DNA of 64,000 nucleotides. Origin: Udeniomyces pyricola. Its lineage: Eukaryota > Basidiomycota > Tremellomycetes > Cystofilobasidiales > Mrakiaceae. Position numbers and translations under genes: made by a program. Location of the stretch: the NCBI GenBank assembly GCA_039545295.1, contig BCIK01000013.1, positions 620,001 through 684,000 on the forward strand, written 5' to 3'. This document shows, in pieces, positions 34,558-46,563 of this stretch (the first letter of the stretch is position 1; each line of letters opens with the position of its first letter). Below the pieces are notes generated by a model that saw nothing but the letters and a program-made list of their open reading frames with translations, was not told the origin of the DNA and did no database searches.

Positions 34558-37500
34558 ATGCGTATCGAGGAGCTCATCCTCGAAGGCTTCAAGTCCTATC
34601 CCGTCCGAACCACCATCAACGGTTGGGATTCATCTTTCAACGTTTGTCCATCCATTTCTTTGTTCGCTCTTGCTCCCAACTTTGGCCCGACCGACGCCAC
34701 CCTTGAGTCACACCCGATAGCTGATCTCCCACCGTCCTCTCTCTACAAGGCTATCACCGGTCTCAATGGATCAGGTAAGCAGTTCAACCGCACCCAACAC
34801 GTCGACAATGTCTCCAACCCAACGCTGATGACCTTCTTCGCACGCGTCTGCTTGGTATCCTGTCGGCATCATCGACCCGCCTGCGTATAGGCAAGAGCAA
34901 CATCCTCGACGCTATCTGCTTCGTCCTCGGTATCACCAACATGACCTCTGTCAGTCCGCCTCCCTATTCCCCCAGTGAAGCCATCGCTCGGTCCAAGTGA
35001 TCCCAACCGGGTCGGCCGCCTCGTTCACTAACAGTTCTCACCGTCGCTTAGGTCCGAGCTTCGAACCTTCTCGACCTAATTTACAAAAGAGGACAGGCCG
35101 GTGTCACCAAGGCTTCAGTAACCATCGTGTTTGACAACTCGGAGAGGTCAACCAGTCCTGTTGGCTTCGAAGATAAGCGTCAGATCACCGTTACTCGACA
35201 GGTCAGTCGAGCTTTTCTCGCGCTCAATCTGCTCCTTTCCACCTTTAGTTCTGGCATAATGCACTCGACTGTCTTTCTTCTACATAAACCCTTGGGCGAT
35301 CACAGTCTTCTGACACTCCCGGCTCTTTTTTTTTTCGCACTCGACCAACAGATTGCCGTCGGGGGCCTTACCAAATACCTCCTCAATGGCCACAAAACGA
35401 CCCTTCAAGTGCTCCAGAACCTCTTCCAATCCGTCCAGCTCAACATCAACAACCCCAATTTCCTGATCATGCAGGGAAAGATCACCAAGGTGCTCAACAT
35501 GAAGCCTCAGGAGATTCTCGGCATGGTCGAAGAGGCGAGCGGGACTCGAATGTTCGAGGAGAGAAAGGACAAGGCGGTTAAGACAATGGCCAAGAAGGAC
35601 AAGAAAGTGGCCGAGATGGAGTCGGTCAGTCACCCTACGGATGATCGACCAGGAAAGGTTGCTCAATTAGAGAATGCTCACACTCTGCTCTTCTGGGACG
35701 CGTTGCTCCGGATTCCTTTCCGCCGAAACAGCTGCTAACCGAAGAGATCATGCCCAAGCTCGACGCCCTGAGAAACGAGAAGCGATCGTTCCTCGCCTTT
35801 CAAAAAGCTACGACCGAGCTCGAACGTCTACTTCGACTCGTCAAGGCCAACGAGTGGCTCGACGCCAGCCGCAGGGAGAAGAAGTCTGGAGAGCAGCTCG
35901 AGGTCAAGAAGGGAACGCTCCAGGAAAAACGGGAGCTGCTGGTCTGGCTTGGGGCCAAGCAGACCAAAATGGAGAAAGAGATGGGAGAGATTCTTAAGAA
36001 GAGGGAGAAAGTCAGTCCACAGCCCCCCCCCCCCCCTCCCCCCTTCCCCCCTCCCTTCAGATCTCACCACTAGATCATGCACGGTATCAGACTAACGCAT
36101 CTGAAATTTCACTTGGTCCATCAGGAAATGGCGAAAGGTGGCAAGCTTGCTGCTCTGATGGATGCAGTCAAGGTGTTAGGACTCGACATTGAAAAGTACA
36201 AAACTCAGCTTGAAATCAAGAACAAGGCCATCGCGGAGGAGGAGGAGCGACTGACGGCGATTCAACAAGGCATCTCAGAGGTGGAATCTATCCTTTGCTT
36301 CTGTCTCACCTTGTCTTGGATCTGTTCTGAGAATGTTTGCTGACCATTCTTTCGTCTTGGGCTCGCTAGATTGAAGCATCTCGCCTACCCCGATCAACGA
36401 AGGCGGAGGCGTCATCAGCGGCTTACGGCAACCTTCGGACTGCCTGCGAGGCGGCCCAGAACAAGCTCGCCTCAGATGAGGAACTCCTTCAGACCCTCTT
36501 GACAGGTCTCACATCCAATTCGAAAGATGAGAATGCCGCTGGAGGATATATGGGTCAGCTTGCCGAGGCCAAGGCACGCTTGGCGGCTGCCGGGACGGAA
36601 GGCGAGCGGGCAAGGGTTGAGATCGGTCTCGGTGAGAAGGAGCTGAAGGCCCTGGAACCGAGAGCGAAAAAGGCTGCGAGCGAGGGGGAAGGGCTCGGAA
36701 GGGAGTTTAGTGAGGCCAAGGCCGAGGCATCGAAGCTGCAGAAGAGCCTTGACAGTTTGGGATGGAATGAGGAGGAAGAGAAGGCGCTCGTGACCCAGAG
36801 GGATCAAGTCAAGAAGAGTATCGCCGGGTTGGTCGAGGTAAGTCTTACTTGTTGTAATTTGGCTCCCTGTGTGCTCTTCGACCACAGAGCTTCCAAAGCT
36901 GATGATACTATCGATGTTTCAATTCTCCTCCATTGCCGAGATAGAAACGCGACACCCTTCGTTCACGTCTCGCTCAGACGGACTTTTCGTATGCCGATCC
37001 CACACCCAACTTTGACCGATCGAAGGTCAAGGGACTCGTAGTCAATCTCATTGATCTGACGCCCGAGAACTACCCCTCATCGACTGCCCTGGAGATCTGT
37101 GCCGGTGGCAAATTGTATAATGTCGTCGTTGAGGACGAAAAAGTCGCGACCAGTCTGCTTGGGAACAAGCAGTCTCTGAAGAAGCGGGTGACGCTTCTCC
37201 CCCTCAACAAGATCCAGTCTTCAACCATACCGAAAGAGGTGTGTGACTGTTTTACGTGCACGTTGTCCCAGACCGACTTAGCTATGTCATCAGGACAAGA
37301 GAAATTTTGCTGACCAACGCTTACTTGTGTCTGTCTTAGAAATTGGCAGCGGCTGAAAAGATTGCTCCAAATCGCGTTCAATCGGCCATCTCGCTTGTTG
37401 GATACGACGAGGAGCTCGCCGCAGCCATGAGTTTCGTCTTTGGTTCGACGTTGATTTGTACCGACGCCGAGGCGGCCAACGCCATCACCTTTAACAAAAA

Positions 37501-40500
37501 CATCCTTCTCAAGTCTATTACGCTCGATGGCGATGTCTACGACCCGTCCGGCATGTTATCGGGAGGAAGCGCGCCTAAGGGGGGAGGCGTCCTTGTCCAG
37601 GTTCAAAAGATTCGAGAAGTCGAACGAGAACTCGATGCGCTCCGAATCGTCGAGAAGAAGGTCGACGGCCAGCTCGCCAAGGCTAAGAATGTGATTGATC
37701 AGTTCCAAAAGGTCAAGCGAGAGCTCGAGATCAAGAAGCACGAGGTTGGCTTGCTCCAAGAGCAGATCAATGGCAGCAACGCAGCAAAGGTGGGTTGGCT
37801 GTGATCTCCTTGCAGAGAAAATGTTTTTTTACTCAGTTCATGTGAAGGACTGTTCCATCAACTGGAAAATGCTCGCTTACCATCATCTATCGTTTGGCTT
37901 GCTTGGTGTTTTAGGTCGTGGCCGAGGTCGAGGCGCTCAAGGCGAGTGTCGCCAAGTTGAAGGAGGTCATCGTCCAGTCCAAGGAGAAGCAGAAGCAAGC
38001 CAAGGATGACGTCAAGCGACTCGAGAAAGAGATGGACGACTTTAAGAACAACAAGGATTCGAAGCTCGACGAGATCAAGGTACTCTATTTTTATTTTTAT
38101 TGCTCTTTCATCGTGGTTGGGCGAGGATATAAGCTTCGTAGACTGATCTAGATTATATTACGTCTTTTTTATTATTCTTGCATGTTTTGTTCTAGGCCTC
38201 AATCGTAAGCCAGAAAAAGCTTACGGCCAAGCAATCGGCCTCCCTCAAATCGGCTCAGAAGGACATGCAATCCGCTCAACTCGAACTCGGTGCGCCCTGT
38301 CGACCAGCCTGGAGAAATCTTCGCTTTCGCGACCTTCTTGCTGGATGTTTTCCTGATCAACTCTCTCCACGCGTACACCCTTCACAGAACAAATCGATCA
38401 AGATCTTCAATCTGCTGCAGCTGAAGTCCAAGAAGCCGAGGCAAACCTCCGTCGGGCCCGCTCCGAGCTGGCCGGTCTCGAGGGTGAAATGGCAGACGTC
38501 CAGGTCCGTTCCTCATTTCTTTGCTGTTTCTCTCTACACCGATAAATGACTCTGAGGCTGATTGATTGTCTTTTAATAGAAACGATATGCAACCGCCGAG
38601 ACCAAGCTCAAGTCCGAGCAAGCTACCCTCGCGCAATTCGACGAAGAGCTTCAATCTCTCGAGCACGATGTCAAGGTCAAGAAGGAGGAGCTGTTGGTCG
38701 AACAGCTCGAGGTTTCGAAACTCGAGCACGAGATCACGAGTCAACTTGCTGAACGAACGAAGCACAAGAACCGAGTCGCAGATCTCGAGCGGCAGTTTTC
38801 ATGGATCAAAGACGAGCAAAGGTCCGTGGGTTTTCCTCGTCTTGGAGTTTTCTTTTTTTTTGTCACGAATGTTGGAACCACATCGTCGTACCTCCTCAAA
38901 GTTGTTGAACGCTGATGAAGACCTTTGGGTATGGCATATCAGGATGTTTGGTCAGTCTGGTTCCATCTACGACTTTACGAACTTCGACCTGGCAACCTCG
39001 CGGGAGCGCGTCACCGAGCTCGAGGAGCAGCAACGCGGGATGAAGAAGAAGATCAACCCAAAGGTTATGACTCTCATCGACAAGTAAGTTTGTTCTACCT
39101 TGTCATGACGTTCTTTTTGACTTTTACCAAGCCATCCCGGTACATACTCTGTACGATCGCCTGACACACGTTTGCTTCCTCGCCACCTAGCGTCGAGAAG
39201 AAGGAGGCGGCTCTCAAGAAAATGATGGCAACCGTTATCAAAGACAAAGCCAAAATCGAGGAGACCATTACCGAGCTTGACCGCTACAAGCGTGACGCAC
39301 TTCAGACGACCTGGACAAAGGTCAACGGGTACGCACATCCTCTCCTCCCTCCTTTGGCTCGACTCTTTCTTCATCCGCTCATCTTGACTGACATTCCTTC
39401 TGCCCCTTTCATATTTTTTTGTTCTCTTTTCAATTAGCGACTTTGGGTCCATCTTTGCCGAGTTGCTTCCAGGAAACTTTGCCAAGCTCCAACCGCCAGA
39501 GGGTATGGACATCACTGAGGGTCTTGAGGTCAAAATTCGACTCGGCTCGGTTTGGAAAGCCAGTCTAACGGAGTTGAGTGGTGGTCAACGGTACGTTCCC
39601 CTCCAGGGGCTCTCAGGCTCAACCTGCGTCATCGATCATGTCGTCACCCATTTGATCTTAAACACTGTCCGTTTTGCCCCGGATATGAACTCTTCTTTCT
39701 CGCTCCAGATCTCTCATCGCACTTTCTCTCATCATGTCGCTGCTCCAATTCAAGCCCGCCCCGATGTATATCTTGGACGAGATTGATGCCGCGCTCGACT
39801 TGTCGCACACTCAGCATATCGGATCTCTCTTCCGTAATCGGTTCAAAGGCTCCCAGTTCATCGTCGTCAGTCTTAAAGAGGGCCTGTTCACCAACGCTAA
39901 CGTTTTGTTCAAGGCCAAGGTGAGAACTCATCTCGTTTTCGCTTTCTACTGGGACTCTTCCTCTTTTCTCTTCTGCTTTGTGTGTGTGTGTGTGTGTGTG
40001 CGTGTTTTCGGGAACGAGGACTGACTGAGATTGGTTTTTCTTGCGGCTGAAAAGTTTGTGGATGGTACATCAACAGTCGAGGTAAGTTCCCAAAATACGT
40101 TCGATCAACTTTGCCGCGATTTACTCCGTACTCGTAAGAGGGAGCGAGAAAGAAATTGACCAGGCACTGTCCTTTCTCTTTCTCTCCTCTCACGTGTTTG
40201 CTCTTGCACACACACACCCCCCCCCCCCGCCCCCCTCCCCCCCAATCCTTCACTTTTTAGCGTACTGTCACTCGATCCGCCCACCCATCCAATGCACGTC
40301 CACCCAACGCAGCTGCGCCTCCGACCCACGCCGCTACCGCTCGGAAATCCGCTGCTTCCTCTTCGTCCGCCACGAATCGAGTCTCAGCACCGTCGGCTAC
40401 GCGACGTGAGGACGACGACGAGGACGATGGTGACGAGAGCATGGCCTTCTCTCAGCGGGAAGAATATTCGCAGTTTTCCCAGCCGGCCTCGAAGGATGGG

Positions 40501-40524
40501 AGAAAACTCGTCGTCGGTCGATAA
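34558..40524 (+). CDS. SMC2: Condensin subunit SMC2
   Basis: ABC-type ATPase core of condensin for mitotic chromosome compaction. Exons: 34558..34641, 34750..34774, 34891..34949, 35052..35201, 35352..35624, 35732..36010, 36125..36280, 36370..36837, 36978..37238, 37340..37789, 37915..38079, 38196..38289, 38388..38503, 38580..38821, 38943..39083, 39191..39328, 39438..39590, 39709..39919, 40055..40081, 40261..40524; 1251 residues. The start [19 protein letters not shown] is typical. Walker A is GLNGSGKS (32-39). Q-loop context is [18 protein letters not shown]. The hinge includes [18 protein letters not shown]. The SMC2-type LFG-equivalent is [12 protein letters not shown]. The signature is LSGGQ (1080-1084) and Walker [13 protein letters not shown]. 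The C-terminal tail is disordered and acidic, ending in [10 protein letters not shown]. Confidence 0.96.
36027..36056. repeat. Poly-C tract in SMC2 intron
   Basis: A C run interrupted by single T residues within the intron 36011..36124, a class of tract that elsewhere in the window coincides with assembly gaps. Confidence 0.8.
39980..40001. repeat. (GT)n microsatellite in SMC2 intron
   Basis: A TG dinucleotide run within the SMC2 intron 39920..40054. Confidence 0.85.
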
Positions 40525-40567
40525 GTCCCCCCTTCCCCCCCCCCCCCCTCCTCGCCGGCACACCACC

Positions 40568-40667
40568 NNNNNNNNNNNNNNNNNNNNNNNNNNNNNNNNN
40601 NNNNNNNNNNNNNNNNNNNNNNNNNNNNNNNNNNNNNNNNNNNNNNNNNNNNNNNNNNNNNNNNNNN
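40568..40667. other. Assembly gap (100 N)
   Basis: Exactly 100 N, a placeholder length. Both flanks carry the same poly-C plus CTCCTCGCCGGCACACCACC sequence (ending at 40567 and at 40697). Confidence 0.99.
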
Positions 40668-40916
40668 CCCCCCCCCCCTCCTCGCCGGCACACCACCGAA
40701 TTTCTTCGTCACTCCCATACTATCATTCCCATCTTCTATCCTCTCTCTCTCTACCGCTCTCCTAGGACCTTGTCTTTCCGCTCTGCTAGTCATATCCCTT
40801 TCCGCTACACTCTCGTCCCCTCCTCCCCCCCTGCTGCCTCACTCTTCAAGCTTCACCTTTCACGCTTCCCTGATCCATCCAATAATCCATTTCAACTTTC
40901 CCCTTACCCTTCCTCT

Positions 40917-40917
<1 letters not shown>

Positions 40918-41001
<84 letters not shown>
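40918..41001. repeat. 84-nt poly-T run
   Basis: An uninterrupted run of 84 T, the longest homopolymer in the window, between two convergent genes. Confidence 0.97.
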
Positions 41002-41261
41002 CTTCTTCTTTTTTCTTCTTTTCTTTCTTCTGGCTTGTTTGTTCCATCCTCGTCTTCGATTTCCTCTCTCCAACTCTCCCACCCTTTTGGTCAATTCGTT
41101 CGGGTCCCTGTTTCTTCCTTTTCTTTTTCTTTTTCTTCTTGTCTTCGCCTTTTGTTTCCCTCTCTTCCTTGCACCCTTTCTATCTAATCAGCTCTTGTCC
41201 TCGACTCGAAAAAAAAACTGAAAAAAAAAGAAGTTCACGAGGAAAAACTCTCTCCGAGAGA

Positions 41262-43145
41262 TCATGCATCGACCGTCTCCCCACCAGCTATCCTCGACGA
41301 CTCCTCCGAGACGCCCATCAATGCCCGCGAGACGACCCACGACCTTCGCTTCTCAGCCTCCTGAGCCTCTTTCCACGCCTCGAGCTCGGCTTGATCCCGA
41401 TCGAGTTTCCACCTCGCATGCTCTTCGCTCAGGAAGTCGAGTTCGGCCCGTTGGTCATCCGTCGTCGGGGTTTGTTTGCCCTGGATGAGCTCCAACCTCG
41501 CCGCTCGAGGTCCCAACCGCCTCGCCCTCCCTTCGGCTCGAGCCGCCTCGAGCCTCGCTTCCTCAGCCTGATCCCAAACGGATCTCGCCTTCTCTCGGAA
41601 CCGATCGTGAGATTTATGGGTGAGGTGCTCTCGGGCCTTGACGAAGCCCTTCCATTGGGCAAATGGTTGGTGGAGCGCAAAATCCAAAGCCTCCTTGTCG
41701 GCCTCTCGGGCTTCCTTGATAGCCGGGTGAGAGGTGTAGTACTGCTCGAGGTCTTCGCTGTCTCGAGTAGCTTGCATCGACGATCGAACCTGATTTCGGG
41801 CGATGAGGGAAGGGAGGAGGGAGGCAACTTGCTGACGGATAGCGACACCGTTGGATCGGGCCGTCAAAGGGTTGGATTTGGGTCGGAATCGACAGAGCTG
41901 GCCGAATTCGCTATCGGTCATAGCCTTGAGTCGGGTGTCTATGGCAGTTCAAGAAAAGAAAAACACAACCAGAAACAAAGAAAGGAGACAAAGAGCAATA
42001 ACAAGGGGAATTTCACTTAGATGAGGTTCGACTTCGACACTTAACGAACAGAGAGGGGCCACTAACACCCCCTTCCCCCCCCCCCCAAAGACCCAAGCAA
42101 AACGTGACGCGACACGTACTGAGGTTCTCAGGCTTAGCCATCTCGACGCACTCCTCCTCGACGATCTTGGCAATTTCTTCGGCCGAGTACCCGGCATCGG
42201 TCCAAACCCGCTGCTCGAGCACGAGTCGAATGGCGAGAGCTTCAGCTGCCTTCGCGTCGGACAAGATGGTTTTGGACAGGACAACTCTGGAAGTTGATGA
42301 TGCGATGAGCGCCAAGAGAGAAAGCAAGACAAGAAACCAGTGAGATTCGAGCCAAAGTGGACGGGGAACGACAAGTTGAGATTGCGAGTGCCCGTTGATG
42401 ATGAACGTACCGAGCTTGGTGTAGCGAGAGATCGGCAAAGGTAGAATCTCTGATGAAAATGCGACAGTAAAGGGAGTAAAGGGAGAACGTAAGAGGTTCC
42501 GGAAAGACCAAAGAGAAAGATCAGTATCGAGCAACGAGATCACCCTCTTCGCCGTGTTCTTTCGTCTTGACTGGACGACGATTGGACGGCTCAACGTGAG
42601 GTTTGAGCGAGGGAAAGAGGACAAGGGCAAGAGATTCCAAAAAGGTGTGTGACCCAAGTCGCGAGCCAGAGTAGAAAGAATCGAGCGAAACCGAACTGGT
42701 TGAGAAGGGAAACGTACCGATGGGTAGCTTGAAGCTGATCGGTCACCTGAGCCGGTTCTTGTCCACCAAAGACGACTTGATTAACAATGACCCGATCCCT
42801 CTCGTCCCTCAGCTGCCTCGCCTGCTCAGCGACGGACTCGCCCTCGGCAAGCGCGACGAGTTCGAGCGGTAGGTCGCGCGAGACCGGGTCCGGATTCTGG
42901 GGGGAGAAGATGTCGTTGAGGATCTTTTCATAAGGCGAGATTTGGGCTGGTCTGATACGGGGAGGTCGATTGAGTGCACGGCCGGCACGACCGGGATGGC
43001 TGGGAAGGAAGACGGTCCGTTGGGAGGGGACGATGGGCGAGAGGAGAATGGACGCAGCGGCGGCGGCGGAAGAAGAAGAGGAGGAGGAGGAGGAGGAGGA
43101 AGAGGACGCGAGAGGAAGACGAAGAGGAAGGATAGAGCGAAGCAT
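41262..43145 (-). CDS. Mitochondrial-looking helical protein, unknown function
   Basis: Exons 42718..43145, 42411..42449, 42120..42286, 41262..41938; 436 residues, all in phase. I do not recognise the family. The N terminus MLRSILPLRLPLA is a likely mitochondrial presequence, followed by a run of 13 Ser and then Ala, which probably varies in length. The central part contains PYEKILNDIFSPQNPDPVSR and AEEIAKIVEEECVEMAKPEN. The C-terminal third is a long charged helix (EEARLEAARAEGRARRLGPR; WKLDRDQAELEAWKEAQEAE). The charge pattern and predicted import suggest a matrix structural or ribosome-associated protein, but that is a guess. The start at 43145 is the ATG that opens the presequence. Divergent from the QNG1-like gene. 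Confidence 0.75.
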
Positions 43146-43597
43146 GTTTCTCAAAGGCGGACGGTGTGCGGTCGTTGGGGTAAAGGGGATCAGGGACTAG
43201 CAACGAAGAAGCTGACTGAGGACAGGACGGGTTGTCGGTCAAGCCAGAAGAATGGGAGATTGGGGAAAGGCCAAGGGGGAGAAGAACACGAAACAGAGCA
43301 AGTATCATGCATGCATGACAAGACGAACGAGAGCGTTGAGCGTGACGTTGAGCGTTATGTCAATCTGTCACGCCGTCACGACGGATGATCGGTAGACGCG
43401 TAGCTGGACAACTGGAAACATGAGTTGATCGAGTCATGATTGATTATCGAGTCAGTATATATAAACCAAGATGAATGACACTTGATGACACGTGGACAAA
43501 CTGTCGACCTCAGGATATATGACTGACTGTATTTTAATTGTCCATCTTCCCCATCCCCATCCCCATCCCCATCCCCATCACCATCACCATCACCACC
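43146..43597. promoter_or_regulatory. Divergent promoter, mitochondrial-looking / QNG1-like
   Basis: A 452-bp spacer. TATATATAAA at 43456-43465 is a good TATA element about 135 bp before the QNG1-like ATG. An ACGCGT lies at 43396-43401. A (CCCCAT)n array at about 43545-43580, then (CACCAT)n, runs up to the ATG and would lie in the 5' leader. Confidence 0.5.
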
Positions 43598-45107
43598 ATG
43601 CCTGCCACCACCACCACCAATAACGTTCCCTTCCCCGCTCCAGGGACTTTCATCCACGCCGTCAGACACTCGTCCGCCCAAGCCGTCGACGCGGCTGGCA
43701 TCCAGGTTCGTTCCGCTCCTTCTGACGATGCGCACCCCTTGCAGGAGTCTCTGTGTCTCTCTCTCTCTCCTTCCCTTTGAGACAGCCGCAGCTCACATAC
43801 GTTGTACTCGCACCACTTTTCACCCACCCCGTCTCCAGATCACCGACCATTCAATTCGACATTTCTGTCGCTCCCTCGTCGAGCCAACTTATGCTCGACT
43901 CTCCCAGGAACATGGACACACCGCCTTTCCCCTGACGTTCCCCAGTGCCATCTCGGAGCTCAACCTGCTCTCCGTCCTGGCGCTTCTCAACATCGGCTCC
44001 TCCTTCCGAGCTCCCCTTCACGCCTTTCACCAACGGGGTGCCTTTGATTCCATTCGTTTCTTCGTCCTCTCGGCTTTTATCACCTCCTCGGACACCCTCG
44101 ACCTCCTCAGCGCTAAAGGTATGAAATCGATGACGGACGAAAAGGTCGCCGAGCTCTTTGGGGGGCTTCCGCTCATGGTCGAAAGGCAGCACGAAACGCT
44201 CCCCGTCATGGTGGGCGAGAAAGGAGGCAGGTTGGCTGAGCTAGTCCAACTCGTCAGGCAGCTCATGAACGAAACCGGTCTGGCCCTTGAGCGAGACGGA
44301 TACGATTGTTTGGGTGCGATGGTCGCAGAGGCCCTGGAGGAAGGCGAGCGCGAAAGCGGTGGAGACGACGAGAAGTGGAGTGCCTATGTCGTCGAGAGAC
44401 TTGTCAGAGAGTTCCCAGGCTTCCAGGACATGTATCTGATCGAGGACAAGCGTGAGTCCGGCTTGGCGACGGCTTTGCATTTACCACGATGTTTTCTCTT
44501 TCCTACGCGCGATGACTGACACGTGTCCTTTCCCTTCCCCTTTTCGCATTTCGCATTTCCAGCCTTATATCTGTTCAAGAAGGCGCTCTTCCTCCTTCAT
44601 GTCATTTCCCTTCGCTACCCTTCCACCTCGACGACTTCATCATTCCGCGTACCAAATACTACCTCGGTCCTCCCCATCTTCTCTGACAATGTCATTCCTT
44701 CCCTTCTCCTCAACCTCTCTCTCATCACGCTTCCCTCGAATTCCAGTCTTCACCAGGCGTTCCCTCATCTTGTTCCTGCAGAGTCCAACCCTCTGCTGTC
44801 ACGCGATCCTCCTCCGACTCCGGCGTCGGGAGATGGATCAGGCAAGAGCAAAGCGCCCGAGGGCGGGCCCGTTTTGAACGAGTTGGACGCTGCCGTCCTT
44901 CGGGCGGCTGCCGTCATTGGTTGTGAGCGTGTCGTTGAATTCGTTCAGAGGGGAGGAATGGATGCCGAGGAAGGGTGCGAATGGATGAAGGAAGGAGAGA
45001 ACCAGTTGACGGCAACGGGCGTTGACGGGTACATCTGGAGCGGAGGAAAAGATCGGTGGGATTGGAGGAAGCTTGAAAGATTCGTGTGCGATTCTGCATT
45101 CTTCTGA
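43598..45107 (+). CDS. Queuosine salvage protein (DUF2419/QNG1-like)
   Basis: The family hydrolyses queuosine 5'-phosphate to free queuine for tRNA modification. Exons 43598..43705, 43839..44451, 44563..45107; 421 residues. Resemblance to the human and bacterial family is by ordered motifs: ELNLLSVLALLNIGSSFR (the NF.SGxR-like core in fungal members), SAKGMKSMTDEKVAELFGG, VRQLMNETGLAL (compare ILNETGKIL), VERLVREFPGFQDMYL (compare VESFPSYRDV), LYLFKKALFLLHV (compare YKRAQILV), IFSDNVIPSLL (compare MFADYRLPQVL), then LRAAAVIGCERVVEF and a C-terminal GYIWSGGKDRWDWR. The match is distant, and the fungal branch may differ in substrate. Ser/Pro-rich sequence with SGDGSGKSKAPEGGP interrupts the C-terminal domain. 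All joins are in phase. Confidence 0.68.
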
Positions 45108-45745
45108 GCGGCGGCAATGACTATCCATGGAAGTTTGCTTGAACAAACGAGAATATTGGGCTATTTACCAAGTAAGAAGAAGACCCGAAGGGAGATACGA
45201 AGAGTCTCCAGAGTTGTTTGACCTTTGTTCAACTTTTCTCATAATACCTGCCTCCAAGCTCTGTCCGGCCGGCCAGTCTGATCATCTCATCTTGCGTGTG
45301 CATCTAAAATTCAATCACTGGAACTAGAGTATTTTAGCCAGCAAATCATGCTATCTTGTAGTACCTCCTCCTAGTCTCTCTCCTCATTTGGCCGTCAGGT
45401 GGTCATTATAACGTTTTTATACAACGGGACTGCCAACCCTTCATGTTCAGCACGACAACCACGATGGAGGAGCGAACGGGTCTCGCTAGTTAGGGTTTTG
45501 TTTCGTGGGTTTCATCACTGTTAATATGAAAAGCTCCAAGTATGGCGCCGAGGCATGTAACGCATCAGCTGAGACAAGCAAGTCGAAAACAGACAGCCAT
45601 CAGCATGCGATAGGGTCTAAGGACCAGAGATTCGTCTGTACGACTCACCCTTCTTGAGCAGATCGTAGCGTCATACAGACCGTCCTTCGGTACCAGAAAT
45701 CACCGCTGTTGAGACGGATGACCCACTGAGAGCCGTAGCTGCCAC
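45108..45745. other. Convergent intergenic region
   Basis: 3' regions of the QNG1-like and MED31 genes. Nothing recognised; AT-rich patches without coding bias. Confidence 0.5.
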
Positions 45746-46563
45746 TCAGCTTGCCGTTGCCTCGGCCTTAACTTCTGATTTGACACCTTCGGCACTGGCT
45801 AGTACCGCAGCCGAGTTCGTTCTCCTACAAACCGAGGGGATAATGTCTTTGATGAGAAACCTCTGGGCCGAGAAAGGGACGGAGGGCATCGATACACATA
45901 GACGAGGTACGATAGAAGAATGCGCCGCACCATGTAGACCAATGCGAGAATTGGGCCGCGCTAAGCTTGGCGACAAGTTCAGGTCCGTTAGACTTGAGGG
46001 CTGCACGAAAGCGGGGTTGGAGTAGAAGCCGGCGGTGATGGAGACATTGGGGATAACTGTCCATGGGTTGAAGAGTCAAGGAAAGGGAAGGAGGTGAGAC
46101 CGAGAGAATCTTCTTCGTGATGACCGCGTGGCGCACCAACGCCTTGATGTGGGCGAGTACGGAAAACCATGAGCTCATATATTAGTGACTCACACTAGGA
46201 ACCGAGCAAACTCAGGCTTTTCCCAATAGGCGAGATAATCGACAAAGTTGAGGAACGGTTCCGAGTCGAGGTGACCAGTCGCGGCAAGCTCGAGCAAGTA
46301 ATGCGGGTTGGCAAACGATTGGACGGTCTATCAACCAAGGAGAATAAACAACGCCACAGGGGCTTGAGAGAGGTTGAGTGGTTTGAACGATACCTGACTC
46401 CGTCCTCCCATACGCCACGTTCCACCGGAAAAGTGTGCAAATCAAAGGTATGGATCAACGAGTCGAAAGGAGAAAGACAGACCTCGATCTCGAGCTCGAA
46501 CTTGAGTTTGTTAGCAGCGCGCTGAGGGGAGACGTCCTGAGCGATTTCAGAGTCGGTCTGCAT
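45746..46563 (-). CDS. MED31: Mediator complex subunit 31
   Basis: Small conserved Mediator middle-module subunit (Soh1) bridging activators and RNA polymerase II. Preferred exons 46483..46563, 46194..46327, 45931..46056, 45746..45824; 139 residues. Family marks run KLKFELEIE, TVQSFANPHYLLELAATGHL, EPFLNFVDYLAYWEKPEFAR, FLVYPQCLHHRRLL, FRAALKS and FSHWSTW, covering the whole MED31 domain. After HWSTW I prefer splicing out 45825..45930, which gives a charged tail ending VKSEVKAEATAS. Without that splice the frame runs to a stop at 45825 and gives 148 residues with a less natural tail. The start at 46563 precedes a short MQTDSEIAQDVSP leader. Convergent with the QNG1-like gene. Confidence 0.9.

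Larger units (their letters stand above)
40525..41261. other. Convergent spacer with gap, duplication and poly-T
   Basis: Space between the SMC2 stop and the next minus-strand stop. It holds a poly-C run, a 100-N gap, a repeat of the sequence left of the gap, and an 84-nt poly-T run followed by T/C-rich sequence. No gene; the plus-strand open frame across the poly-T is compositional. Confidence 0.7.

Noticed and set aside
40770..42020. 416-codon open frame on the plus strand
   Set aside because: It runs through the 84-nt poly-T (polyPhe) and then antisense to a spliced minus-strand gene; openness is compositional.
43851..44192. Antisense open frame over the QNG1-like exon
   Set aside because: Mirror of the high-GC third positions of the sense gene; no motif.
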